Source of the DNA: an uncultured archaeon
GTDB taxonomy: Archaea; Thermoplasmatota; Thermoplasmata; Thermoplasmatales; Thermoplasmataceae
Length of the DNA stretch: 64,000 nt
Assembly (NCBI GenBank): GCA_000965745.1
Contig: CP009479.1
Coordinates: 568,457 to 632,456 of the forward strand
Direction of reading: 5' to 3'
Numbering within the stretch: the stretch's first letter is position 1; each line of letters begins with the position of its first letter. Positions 44,587 to 54,062 of this stretch are shown in pieces. A model generated the notes under the pieces. The model searched no databases. It was not told the origin of the DNA and saw only the letters and a list, made by a program, of their open reading frames with translations. Both the position numbers and the translations under genes were made by a program.

Positions 44587-47500
44587 ATGGAAAATGAGAT
44601 TATCTTACGGGAAAATGTATATAAAAAAATTCTTACAATTGACGAAGCCAAAGGTGTTTACGAGCTATTCGGCACTTTGGGATTTCCCAAATCCGCAATA
44701 CTGGACGCCTCTTCCAAAAGAAAAAAGTCCACATTCGAATTCAAGAAGGAAGATAATGAGAGGATTAAAGAAATATTCTCTGTGCTGAATCTGGATGAAA
44801 AACTCCCGGTTTTCCTTCTGGAAACAACTACATTGACGCCGTCTTTTATAAGGTCTGTCACAAATACATTTGACAAGCAGTATATTCAATACCTTCTTAT
44901 TTTCACAGTTAAATACGATGATATCGTCTTTGTTTTCCCAGATAAGGAGAAGGTAGAGGCCGGGAAACACAAACTCAAACTGATCAAACTCAACGTTGAC
45001 AAAGAAGACATAAAAACTAAGAAAATTTATTACAGCGTCATTGAGACTCTAGTGAATCTTAGATATGAAGATAAAGCAACTTGGAGAGACGTTTGGAGAA
45101 ATTGGAAGAAAGCCTTCAGTGTAGAACGAGTGACAGAAGCCTTTTTTGACGATTACAAAGAGGTTTTCTTCAAATTAAGGAGCGAATTGCAGAAACAAAG
45201 GATTACCAGCAAAGAATCCCATGAATTTACCCTGCAATTCCTTAACAGGATCATGTTTATTTATTTCATAACCAAGAAAGATTGGTTGGAAAAACCAAAG
45301 TTTGTTGATTGGTTATGGTCTACTTACAGGGGACTAGGCAAGTACAACTCTAACGAATTTTATGAAAAATGGATCAAACAGGTATTCTTAAAAGCCTTCA
45401 ATAATAGGGCGAATGAGATTGAGGGTTTGCCGGACGACGTGGTAAGGGTGATGTCCAGTGCACCCTACCTCAATGGTGGACTCTTCAGAGAAAACGGATT
45501 AGACAGCCTTAAGGTACTTATTACGGACAAGATGTTCCAGAAGATTCTTGAATTCTTTGAATCGTACAATTTCACAATTAAAGAGGATATGCCATTAGAG
45601 TCAGAAGTTGCTGTAGACCCTCAGATGATCGGTTATGTATATGAGTCCCTAGCTAATGTTGCGGAGGAAATCTATGATAGGAACGATCTTGGTATCTTTT
45701 ACACCCCCAGAGTTGAAGTAGATTTCATGTGCAGGAGGAGTATAGTTGAATTTTTGTCCAAAAACCTGTCAGAACTGCCAAAGGAAAAATTCTATCATCT
45801 CGTTTTTGACCCGGTTGAAGAGAGGGAAAGGATAGAAGGGTGGTTCACGAAGAATGAGCATTGGGGGAAACTTGAAGACACCCTGAATAATCTGTCAGTG
45901 GTTGACCCAGCATGTGGCTCAGGTGCCTTTTTAGTGGGTATGCTAAATGTTGTTTCTGACCTTTACAGGATGACCTACAAACACACTGGGAACAACAGTC
46001 TATCTGACTTTGCATTGAAGAACAGAGTGATTCAATATTCCTTGTATGGCGTGGACGTCATGCCCTGGGCAATTCATGCCGCCGAATTAAGACTCTGGCT
46101 TCAACTTATAGTAGAAACTGAGTTCAAAAAAGAAGATTTGAGACAACACCCACTTTTGCCCAACTTGAATCTCAATTTGAGAGTCGGAGACTCTCTAGTT
46201 CAAGAGATAGGCGGTATTAGTTTCAATTTAAGAACTAACAACCTAAAGAATCACTTGAAGAGGAAGTTGGAGGACCTAAAACAGGAGAAAAGAAAGTACT
46301 TCGAAAACTCACCAACTGCGAAGTTTAAGACCCCGGAAGAGGTTAAGGAAGAAGAAGTCAGATTATTTGAAGAAATCATAGATGAAAGAGTTGAGAGTCT
46401 CGCAACCGACATACAAGTCTACGAACATAACATAAAAATGGCAAGGTCTCAGAAAACGCTTGCCGGAGAGCAAATAATAGATGAAAAGAAAGTTAAGGAG
46501 AACCAGGTTAGAATTGATTCAAATAATGATGAGATAAGAAAACTAATGGGTGTCAAAAGCCATTTAAGTGATCCTGAGAAGAAACCCTTTGTATGGGACA
46601 TAGACTTTGCAGAGATTTTTGCAGACAAGGAAGGATTCGATATTGTCATCGGTAATCCACCCTACGTAACTAGAACTTATATCTCCCCCCCTAACAGATT
46701 GAAAAAGACGGTTACTAAAGAAGAAAGAGATGAATATAAGGACAAATTACTATTTTCTGTAAAGACGAGATTCCCAGTAGTTGACAATATAAGCAAGCAG
46801 AGTGACTATTATGTGTATTTCTATTTTCACGGATTAAGCCTCCTCAATGAAAATGGCACTTTTTGTTTTATAACTTCAAGTTCTTGGCTTGACGTACAGT
46901 ACGGGAAAAATATGCAAGAGTTTCTGTGCAAGTTTGTTCCTATTTTGGCAATTTATGATAATCCTAAGAGAAGTTTTGCTCATGCTGATATAAACACCAT
47001 AATAGCTCTTTTTGGGTCTCCCGTAATCACACAGAGATCATTGAATGAGTGGATACCGGGAATGTCTGGAGGGAATAAGACTACTTGGCCAAGTATCAAA
47101 AATACTTGCAAATTTGTTATGTTTAAGAAACCTTTTGAGGAAGTACTTTCATCTGAAAATCTCATAAGCATAGAGAAAGTTCAAGCAAGCCATTCGGGAA
47201 TGGAGATGAGTCAATTAGCGAATGACGTAGTTAGTACCAACGAATATAGGATATTTCCCATTAAACAAGAGGATCTCCTAAAAGATGGGTGGGAATATCC
47301 AGAGGATACTAAGAAAGATGTGTTCAAATCTGGCAATTATGAAGGCAATAAATGGGGTGGAAAATTCCTTAGGGCTCCTGACGTATTTTATCACAAGATA
47401 ATAACAAAACTCAACTCTAGAATAAACGACAAAGCAAGAGTAACCTTAGGCCTTACGTCAGGTTATAACCCGTTCTTTTACATAAAAAAGAACGAAATAT

Positions 47501-48261
47501 CCAAGTTTGGGATTGAGCCAGAATTTCTAGAAGAATTAATTAAATCTCCGAAAGACTGTAAAACCTTTGTTTTGAGTAAAAACTCATCTTTATGGTATGT
47601 ATTGAATATTGAAAAGAGTAAAAATGAGCTCGCAGGAACAAATGTTCTTAAATACATCCTTGAAGGGGAAAAGGAGAGAATACATAAGAGGCCGTATTTC
47701 GATAACAAGGGCAAGGATAAATGGTACAAACTCAACATGATAAGTGCGACTTTGGTACAACCATACGATGTTAACATAAGGCATTTTACTGCGTTCAACA
47801 GCACTGGTGCTTGTGTTGACAAAAGACTAGTTTGTATTAATCCCGAAAAGAAATACGAGAAGGTTTTTTGGGCATATTTAAACTCGATAATTGGGATGTT
47901 GATGAAGGAGCTTTTTGGTAAGTCTTCCTTAGGAGAAGGGGCGCTGGATAACTCTGTAAAGGACGTTGAAAGAATTCCATTTTTCTCCAACAGTTTATTC
48001 AATAAGAGCGAATTGAAAATAGACGAGCTAATTAAGTCCTTAGGCAGAAGACAAATTATGACTGTTTTTGAAGAAGTAGGTATAGATCAATCAAAACCAA
48101 TAAGAGAGCAAGAACCTAACCCTCTCCCCGATAGGGCAGAGCTTGACAACATTATATTCGATGAATTGGGACTGACTCAGGATGAGAGGAAGGAAGTGTA
48201 CTGGTCAGTTTGCGAGTTAGTGAAGCAGAGAATAGACAAAGCCAGAAGCCTGAGGGATTAG
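44587..48261 (+). CDS. Large gamma-class DNA N6-adenine methyltransferase (Eco57I/PglX-like)
   Basis: A 1224-residue protein. Motif I is VVDPACGSGAFLVG near residue 439 and motif IV is DIVIGNPPYV near residue 688, giving an N6-adenine methylase. Between them lies SLYGVDVMPWAIHAAELRLWL, a typical linker of this class; a coiled segment (residues 560-650) follows. The N-terminal ~300 residues have no clear nuclease motif, and the C-terminal ~350 residues look like a target-recognition domain. It is in a class with type IIG and BREX PglX enzymes, but no BREX partner genes are nearby. The following genes lie within 2 bases and overlapping, so cotranscription is highly probable. Confidence 0.93.
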   Translation: MENEIILRENVYKKILTIDEAKGVYELFGTLGFPKSAILDASSKRKKSTFEFKKEDNERIKEIFSVLNLDEKLPVFLLETTTLTPSFIRSVTNTFDKQYIQYLLIFTVKYDDIVFVFPDKEKVEAGKHKLKLIKLNVDKEDIKTKKIYYSVIETLVNLRYEDKATWRDVWRNWKKAFSVERVTEAFFDDYKEVFFKLRSELQKQRITSKESHEFTLQFLNRIMFIYFITKKDWLEKPKFVDWLWSTYRGLGKYNSNEFYEKWIKQVFLKAFNNRANEIEGLPDDVVRVMSSAPYLNGGLFRENGLDSLKVLITDKMFQKILEFFESYNFTIKEDMPLESEVAVDPQMIGYVYESLANVAEEIYDRNDLGIFYTPRVEVDFMCRRSIVEFLSKNLSELPKEKFYHLVFDPVEERERIEGWFTKNEHWGKLEDTLNNLSVVDPACGSGAFLVGMLNVVSDLYRMTYKHTGNNSLSDFALKNRVIQYSLYGVDVMPWAIHAAELRLWLQLIVETEFKKEDLRQHPLLPNLNLNLRVGDSLVQEIGGISFNLRTNNLKNHLKRKLEDLKQEKRKYFENSPTAKFKTPEEVKEEEVRLFEEIIDERVESLATDIQVYEHNIKMARSQKTLAGEQIIDEKKVKENQVRIDSNNDEIRKLMGVKSHLSDPEKKPFVWDIDFAEIFADKEGFDIVIGNPPYVTRTYISPPNRLKKTVTKEERDEYKDKLLFSVKTRFPVVDNISKQSDYYVYFYFHGLSLLNENGTFCFITSSSWLDVQYGKNMQEFLCKFVPILAIYDNPKRSFAHADINTIIALFGSPVITQRSLNEWIPGMSGGNKTTWPSIKNTCKFVMFKKPFEEVLSSENLISIEKVQASHSGMEMSQLANDVVSTNEYRIFPIKQEDLLKDGWEYPEDTKKDVFKSGNYEGNKWGGKFLRAPDVFYHKIITKLNSRINDKARVTLGLTSGYNPFFYIKKNEISKFGIEPEFLEELIKSPKDCKTFVLSKNSSLWYVLNIEKSKNELAGTNVLKYILEGEKERIHKRPYFDNKGKDKWYKLNMISATLVQPYDVNIRHFTAFNSTGACVDKRLVCINPEKKYEKVFWAYLNSIIGMLMKELFGKSSLGEGALDNSVKDVERIPFFSNSLFNKSELKIDELIKSLGRRQIMTVFEEVGIDQSKPIREQEPNPLPDRAELDNIIFDELGLTQDERKEVYWSVCELVKQRIDKARSLRD

Positions 48262-48262
48262 A

Positions 48263-49411
48263 GTGGCCAAAACATTTACCGTTGAGGTGGTTCCCCTGGT
48301 CTTAACCTGGTTGAGAACCAGTGCGGGTTGGGAAGTAGAGGAAGTTGCCAAGAAACTCCGCACATCTGTAGAAGTGGTAAAAGATCTGGAATCTGGAAAA
48401 AGGAATCCGACTATGGGCCAATTGAATATCCTTTCAGAAACCTACAAAAGGCCAATTGCATCATTCTTTCTGTCAAAACCAAAGCAAGAGAGGCCGATGC
48501 CCAAAGATTACAGATTCCTACCCAACAAGACTAACATATTCGACCGCAAAACCATCCTTGCCATCCGAAGAACCAGGAGTCTTCAGAATCTGAGCAAAGA
48601 ACTGTCCCTTAATATCAATTATGCCACGGAGACTGAAATCAAAAAGTCAAGAATAACCGATAATCCAGAACTCATTGCTTCAGAGTACCGGGAGATATTG
48701 AATTTTGACATTGAAAAGCAAAGGAAGTTCAGAGACGCGTACAAGATGATGGGCCATCTAAGAGACGTGCTTGAAGACCTTAATATTCTGGTTTTTCAGT
48801 TCTCCATGCCGATTGAGGATGCAAGAGGATTTGCCTTAGCAGATGAAACTCCAAACATTATAGTGATAAACTCGAAGGATAGCATCGAAGCTCGGTTGTT
48901 CACTTTAATGCATGAATTTGGACACATAATCCTAGGAGAGACCGTAATAGACCTCCCAGAAGAGTCTTTGCAGGCTAGAAGCAACATTGAGGCCTGGTGC
49001 AACTCTTTCTCATCGGCTTTCCTGTTGCCAAAGGAGGTTTCAATTGATTTATTCAACAAAAGCAAGCATAATCTCACTGAGACGGACACCCTGAATACTC
49101 TGTCTAAGAGATATAAGGCAAGTAAGGCAGTTCTTCTGGTGAAGATGGTAAATCTAAATTACATTTCAAGGCAAGAATTTGAGTCAGTGCTTGCCAGATA
49201 CACTCCAAAGGAAACAAAAGTGGAGAAGAAAGAGAAGCAGGTTATGGGAATGGCATCCGATCAGAGGTGCCTTTCAGAGGTGGGTAATAAATTCGTATCT
49301 CTCGTTGCCAATAACTTCGACAGGGAGTTCATAACTTACAATGATGCCCTCAGCTTCTTATCCATAAAATCGAGAAACTTTGATAAAGTCCTGGCAAGAG
49401 CGAGAAAATGA
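48263..49411 (+). CDS. XRE-family HTH and ImmA/IrrE metallopeptidase
   Basis: A 382-aa protein with an N-terminal helix-turn-helix (residues 8-65: GWEVEEVAKKLRTSVEVVKDL, ESGKRNPTMGQL) and an ImmA/IrrE zinc-peptidase domain near residues 150-270, with LMHEFGHIILGE (HExxH) and EAWCNSFSSAFLLP. Such proteins act as regulators that cleave or sense a partner. They were predicted as partners of DUF4411 proteins in toxin-antitoxin pairs (Makarova and colleagues' 2009 survey of type II-like pairs). It starts at GTG 48263, right after the methyltransferase stop, and overlaps the DUF4411 gene by four bases. Confidence 0.93.
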   Translation: MAKTFTVEVVPLVLTWLRTSAGWEVEEVAKKLRTSVEVVKDLESGKRNPTMGQLNILSETYKRPIASFFLSKPKQERPMPKDYRFLPNKTNIFDRKTILAIRRTRSLQNLSKELSLNINYATETEIKKSRITDNPELIASEYREILNFDIEKQRKFRDAYKMMGHLRDVLEDLNILVFQFSMPIEDARGFALADETPNIIVINSKDSIEARLFTLMHEFGHIILGETVIDLPEESLQARSNIEAWCNSFSSAFLLPKEVSIDLFNKSKHNLTETDTLNTLSKRYKASKAVLLVKMVNLNYISRQEFESVLARYTPKETKVEKKEKQVMGMASDQRCLSEVGNKFVSLVANNFDREFITYNDALSFLSIKSRNFDKVLARARK

Positions 49412-49899
49412 CTTCCAATAACTACATAATGGACACATCTTCGTTGGTAGAACTCAATAGACATAATCCAATAGATGTGTTTCCAAGTGTATGGAATAAT
49501 TTGGAATCACTTTCAAAGAAAGGTCTCCTAGTGGCCCCGGCAGAGGTACTCTCAGAGGTTAAGGAAAGGGACGATGAGCTTGCATCCTGGGCAAAGAGGA
49601 ATAACAGTATATTCCAACCGCCAACGAAGAAACAGATTGAAATATTGAAGGACATATTAAAAAATTATCCGGCGTTAGTTAAAGAAGACAGAAAATACGA
49701 TGCTGATGCCTGGGTGGTAGCACTTGCGGTAGAAATGGCTACGGGCTCTCAACAAACTCTGATCCAGATAAAAAGAATAGTTGTCACGGAAGAAAAGTTT
49801 CGTGGAGACAAAATAAGGATACCATATGTGTGCCAGAAGTACAGTATTGAATCCATCGGCATAATCGAGATGTTCAGGATAGAAGGGTGGAAATTCTAG
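49408..49899 (+). CDS. DUF4411 PIN-like domain protein
   Basis: A 163-aa protein beginning NNYIMDTSSLVELNRHNP, with FPSVWNNLESLSKKGLLVAP, the EVLSEVKERDDELASWAK segment and KYDADAWVVALAVEMA. Conserved Asp and Glu residues resemble a PIN RNase active site. Its family is usually adjacent to ImmA-type regulators, as here. A toxin or guard role is likely; the target is unknown. The next gene starts 9 bases after its stop. Confidence 0.88.
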   Translation: MTSNNYIMDTSSLVELNRHNPIDVFPSVWNNLESLSKKGLLVAPAEVLSEVKERDDELASWAKRNNSIFQPPTKKQIEILKDILKNYPALVKEDRKYDADAWVVALAVEMATGSQQTLIQIKRIVVTEEKFRGDKIRIPYVCQKYSIESIGIIEMFRIEGWKF

Positions 49900-49908
49900 G
49901 GTGATGTT

Positions 49909-52900
49909 ATGGCGCTGCACAAAGAGATAATAGACAACAGTGATGGCAATAAACTGGTCAGCTTCTTAAATGACGCACTGAAAGAAAATGGCAAAGGCAA
50001 CTTTGACATTGCAACCGCTTTTTTTAACATAGGTGGTTTTGCCATGATCAAGGATAGCCTTGACCAATCAGTAAAATTTAGACTCTTATTGGGCAAGGCA
50101 CCAGAGATCCAGAACGATACAACCTTAGGAGATGTCTTACTTGAGGAGATAAAGAAAGAAGTGGAGGGATTTGACCTTTCAAAGGACTCCGATACAACTG
50201 TAAGGCTTTTTATCGAGTTCCTGAAACGAGACAACGTACAAGTGAGACTTTTTGAGAAATTTCTTCATGGAAAGGCCTATATTTTCGATGATCGGATAGT
50301 CATAGGCTCTTCCAATTTCACCGGTGCTGGACTTACTAGATATGGTGAGCTGAACACCTGGAGGCAGGAATCCCAGGCCATCTACGCCAGAAAAGAATGG
50401 TTTGACAAGTTTTGGGCTGAATCGATAGATTTCAAGAAGGATTTGATAGAGCTCCTCGAAAACTCAAGATTTGGCAGTAAAGAGTATTCCCCCTATGAAA
50501 TTTACATAAAAACACTCTATGAAATGCAGAAAGAAGACATAAAGGAGGGACAAAAGGAAGAAAAGCCAAGTGGGATGCCTGAGACTAAAGTAAATTTAGC
50601 ACAATTCCAAGAAGACGCCATAGCCAGAATATGGACCAGGATGAAGAAATATGGTGGATGCATAGTAGCGGACTCAGTAGGATTAGGTAAAACGTGGATC
50701 GCAAAGAAGGTCCTAGAGCAAATAGGTTACTATGAACGGAAAAACATACTGGTTGTCTGCCCGGCTCAGCTTCGAGAGATGTGGAGAGGTGAGCTCAAGA
50801 AAATAGATACTAAAGAGAACATACTTTCACAGGAAGACCTTGCATCGGAAAACTACCTAGAGAAAGCAAAAAGAACTCTTGGCGGACGCCTGGATAACGT
50901 AGAGTTAATTGTTGTCGACGAAAGCCATAACTTCAGGAATCCTTTGTCAAATAGATGGGAGAACTTTTTCTCTCTCGTGAACGATAACGTTTCAAGTTCG
51001 GGTAACAAGCCCTATATTTTGTTTCTTACAGCAACCCCAATCAATAACACTCCTTGGGACCTTTATTGGCAAATTATGCTTCTCGTATTGATGGATAGAT
51101 CCGCCTTTATCAAAGAGAACATACCAGATCTGTTCAAATACTTCAGAGAGGCCAAAGACAACCCTTCGCTGCTAAATGACCTCTTAAATGAGATATCTAT
51201 CCGAAGAACCAGGGACTATATCATTGAAAACTATCCTGACGCATATATAGTCGTCGAGATGCCCAATGGTGAGTCTGAAGAGCGCAAGATTACATTCCCT
51301 AAACGAGTTCTTGAAAATGTCAATTACAAACTGGACACCGCGTACAAGGGAATGTACAAGGAAATATCAGACACGCTTACCGAAAAACTTACCATGGCAT
51401 ATTACCGTATACTGGAATATAGGAAAGAAGGCGTCAAGACAGAGGAAGAGAGACTGGCTCTGGGAAGAATGATTGCTATAGGCGGCATCTTTAGGACGAT
51501 ATTGCTAAAGAGGTTGGAAAGCAGCGTAGATTCATTCAGAAAAAGTATATCCAACCACATTCAATTTCTTGAAAAGTTGAAACTCTACCTCAAAGTTGGA
51601 AAACTGCTGACCAAAGAGAGTTACATAAAGTACATGCTCAGGTCTTACGACGAATTGGAAGACGGAGATATAAGGGAGATTCTTGATGATTTCAAACTCG
51701 CTGAATATCGTATTGACGACCTGTTCCATGACATTGATATTGATATAGACTTGCTAAACAACATTTTGGGGAAGGTTAAGAAAATAAAACCTGCTGATGA
51801 TTCAAAACTCAACGTACTAAAGGAAAAGCTCCTTGAGCTATCCAAAGATAAAGATGGACAGATTGTTCTTTTTACATATTATGCAGACACCCTCAACTAC
51901 ATTTATGAAGAAATTGCCAACGATAAACGGTTCTCAAAACTCAAAATAGAGGCCATATCTAGCTCTGGAACAACAAGCAAGAGCCCTGTTCAGCGCGAAG
52001 AGATAATTAAGAGATTTTTTGAGAAGAATGTCGACATCATACTCAGTACAGACGTTCTTTCTGAGGGCCAGAATCTTCAGACAGCAAAGTACCTGATCAA
52101 TTACGACCTGCACTGGAACCCCACGAGAATGATACAAAGGGCAGGTAGGATTGACAGAATTGGCTCTCCATACATGGAGATATATGTTTACAATTTCTTC
52201 CCGGAAGATGAACTTGAAGAGCTCCTTAAGTTGGTGCAAGCTCTGCAAAGCAAGATTATCGATATAGATGATTCCGTGGGCCTCGATCAGACAGTTCTAG
52301 GGGAGGAGATACATCCAAAGGTTTTTGGCATAATTAGACGCATTAGAGGAAAGGATGAAAGACTGTTCACGGAATTAGAAGCAGACCTATTCGGTGGAGG
52401 AGAGCTTTTTTACCAACCCCTGAAAGATTTCCTGAAGGACAAGGGCGTAGAGGAGCTAGAAAAGATTCCATTCGGCGTATTTAGTGGGCTAAAGAAGGAA
52501 AGAATTTCTGGCATATTCTTCTACTACGAGTATGAGAACGACTTTCATTTCTGGTATTTGTATGATATCAAGACGGGTAGCACTCTGACAAGTAAGACTG
52601 ACATTTTGGACTATATAAAATGCAAGAGGGATGAAGAACGCGAGATTCCGTCTTTCTTTGAGAAGGTCTACGATACAAACAAGCTTATCCTGGAGGAGAT
52701 TGAAAGAACATACAAAGAGATAGAGCTTAGCAACACGCAGGATTCACAGCTAAAGGAACTCAATAGGTCTAACAGTACTAAATTTATCAAGAAAATGATA
52801 GATGAAATTGAGATACAGTTAACTGAATACCTGTATGAGTATCCCAATGATACTTCAGTTGAGCATGTATGGGAACAGATCAAGTCAAAATTACTCTCCC

Positions 52901-53091
52901 TGCCACCCACAAAGAAAAGGCTTCAGGCCCTCAGACAAATATGGAAATCCTACAAGAAGGACAACGACTGGAAGAAGATGGTAGAAGAATTGGGCAACTT
53001 CATGACTGAAAAGGGCATTTTCAAGAAGACAGAGATAGAGCCATTCGACGCTTCCAGGCTCAGATTGGTGACCATGGACTTCATCTCATAA
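49909..53091 (+). CDS. PLD-nuclease and SNF2-type helicase fusion
   Basis: A 1060-aa protein. The N-terminal ~200 residues are a phospholipase-D-like nuclease with one HKD motif (LHGKAYIFDD, HxKxxxxD) plus GSSNFTGAGL, so it likely works as a dimer. From residue 230 follows a SNF2/SF2 helicase: GCIVADSVGLGKTW, LVVCPAQLREMW, VVDESHNFRN (DESH box), LFLTATPINN, then ILSTDVLSEGQNL and RAGRIDRIGS in the second RecA lobe. The fusion could translocate on and cut unmethylated DNA. It closes the defence-like operon; the next gene is convergent. Confidence 0.93.
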   Translation: MALHKEIIDNSDGNKLVSFLNDALKENGKGNFDIATAFFNIGGFAMIKDSLDQSVKFRLLLGKAPEIQNDTTLGDVLLEEIKKEVEGFDLSKDSDTTVRLFIEFLKRDNVQVRLFEKFLHGKAYIFDDRIVIGSSNFTGAGLTRYGELNTWRQESQAIYARKEWFDKFWAESIDFKKDLIELLENSRFGSKEYSPYEIYIKTLYEMQKEDIKEGQKEEKPSGMPETKVNLAQFQEDAIARIWTRMKKYGGCIVADSVGLGKTWIAKKVLEQIGYYERKNILVVCPAQLREMWRGELKKIDTKENILSQEDLASENYLEKAKRTLGGRLDNVELIVVDESHNFRNPLSNRWENFFSLVNDNVSSSGNKPYILFLTATPINNTPWDLYWQIMLLVLMDRSAFIKENIPDLFKYFREAKDNPSLLNDLLNEISIRRTRDYIIENYPDAYIVVEMPNGESEERKITFPKRVLENVNYKLDTAYKGMYKEISDTLTEKLTMAYYRILEYRKEGVKTEEERLALGRMIAIGGIFRTILLKRLESSVDSFRKSISNHIQFLEKLKLYLKVGKLLTKESYIKYMLRSYDELEDGDIREILDDFKLAEYRIDDLFHDIDIDIDLLNNILGKVKKIKPADDSKLNVLKEKLLELSKDKDGQIVLFTYYADTLNYIYEEIANDKRFSKLKIEAISSSGTTSKSPVQREEIIKRFFEKNVDIILSTDVLSEGQNLQTAKYLINYDLHWNPTRMIQRAGRIDRIGSPYMEIYVYNFFPEDELEELLKLVQALQSKIIDIDDSVGLDQTVLGEEIHPKVFGIIRRIRGKDERLFTELEADLFGGGELFYQPLKDFLKDKGVEELEKIPFGVFSGLKKERISGIFFYYEYENDFHFWYLYDIKTGSTLTSKTDILDYIKCKRDEEREIPSFFEKVYDTNKLILEEIERTYKEIELSNTQDSQLKELNRSNSTKFIKKMIDEIEIQLTEYLYEYPNDTSVEHVWEQIKSKLLSLPPTKKRLQALRQIWKSYKKDNDWKKMVEELGNFMTEKGIFKKTEIEPFDASRLRLVTMDFIS

Positions 53092-53126
53092 CTGCTTAAT
53101 GCCGACGATCGTGTGAGGGTCCAATT

Positions 53127-53288
53127 CTATTGGCCCTTTGGGATAGTATAGGTTTTATGCTCGCTCACATAGACATTAAAGTTGTTCCCGCACGATGAGC
53201 ATTTATAGCGAGAAACCTCGAATACATTGAAAGACCATTTCTTCTTTGGAGAACTGTTATTTTCTTTTTCACACACCGGACACTTCAT
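53127..53288 (-). CDS. Small zinc-ribbon protein, 53 aa
   Basis: Starting at ATG 53286-53288 the protein reads MKCPVCEKENN, then KKKWSFNVFEVSRYKCSSCGNNFNV, with two CxxC pairs. It looks like a single zinc-ribbon or chromatin-associated small protein, of a kind frequent in Thermoplasmata. A longer frame from 53333 adds 15 residues unlike the family. Lone gene, convergent with the helicase. Confidence 0.65.
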   Translation of the reverse strand: MKCPVCEKENNSSPKKKWSFNVFEVSRYKCSSCGNNFNVYVSEHKTYTIPKGQ

Positions 53289-53389
53289 TATTACGCTAGC
53301 TACCTTCACAACTAAAATCTTTCGATCTCGCAAACTGAGTCAATTCAGGCTCATTGATATCCTCAATAATAGCTAAATTAGAGTTCTTT

Positions 53390-53551
53390 TAAAAATTCCC
53401 TTGCTTTCCTGATCCTACCATTGTTGATGTCAGCCTCACTTCGCTCTAGCTGTTCCATCACATACTCATTGCTTAAGGTCTGAATAGTGGCCGCAAGGCC
53501 ATTCAACCGGGATTTAGCTATGTTACCAAGCCTGAATCTGGGTGTTGCCAT
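53390..53551 (-). CDS. Antitoxin-like small protein, 53 aa
   Basis: Read from the minus strand: MATPRFRLGNIAKSRLNG, then LSNEYVMEQLERSEADINNG and RIRKARNF before TAA. The ending resembles antitoxin tails of the ribbon-helix-helix or Phd type. One base more would turn the end into AREFLKEL, a still better match to such tails, so a recent frameshift at the 3' end is possible. No toxin gene lies beside it. It may be an orphan or decayed antitoxin. Confidence 0.4.
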
Positions 53552-53601
53552 TACAATTCTTATATGATTTTAGATTTAAATCGTTTTTCGTGCTCAGTCT
53601 C

Positions 53602-54002
53602 AAATTCACCCCTATCCCCTCTTTTAGCCTTCGCCCATTACCATGTGCCCTTCGCTCGCCTTCACGCCGAGCACAGGACCCCATGCTTCAACTCCAATCA
53701 AAATTCACCCCCTATCCCCTCTTTTGATTTCCGTCTCGCACTCTTCTTTGAAGAGCCCCTCATTCGCCTTGCTCATTCAGGGTAGTGTCCTGTGCTCGCC
53801 GCTCGTGGTGTATGTGTGGTGTTACACACCTTCGCTTCGCTTGGTGTTCCACACCACCCACCGCTAACGCTTACACCACTCGGTCTTGCTACGCAAGACT
53901 TCCGGCTCGCTTCGGGCACATTAGTCTCTCCTGCAGAGTGCAATTTGAGGGGGACAGGGGAGGGGGATTTTAGACCGCACAATCTCGCTGCGCTCAGTGC
54001 GG
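53602..54002. other. Hairpin-rich, GC-richer non-coding stretch with direct repeats
   Basis: No gene is supported in this stretch (53552-54062 is gene-free). It holds a near-identical 24/25-base direct repeat (53602-53625 and 53701-53725, one-base indel), a 7-bp stem/3-base loop hairpin at 53883-53899 (gtcttgc/gcaagac), a ccgcac...gtgcgg stem at 53975-54002, and alternating ggtgt/acacc arms at 53818-53855 that can pair in more than one way. Composition and repeats suggest a structured RNA or a decayed insertion; the reading frames through it carry no family signal. Confidence 0.45.
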
Positions 54003-54062
54003 GATAAAGACAGATACCAAATCAAAAAGAAGGTTTTTTAAGGACTCATATGATTAAAGTTT

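Noticed and set aside
44587-53091. Calling the operon BREX or DISARM
   Set aside because: BREX needs brxC/pglZ-type partners and DISARM needs drmA and the DUF1998 drmB; none is seen, so only shared parts are noted.
53542-54007. Several overlapping open frames on both strands in the hairpin-rich block
   Set aside because: They overlap each other, are rich in Pro, Ser, Arg and Cys typical of untranslated GC-richer DNA, and show no family motif.
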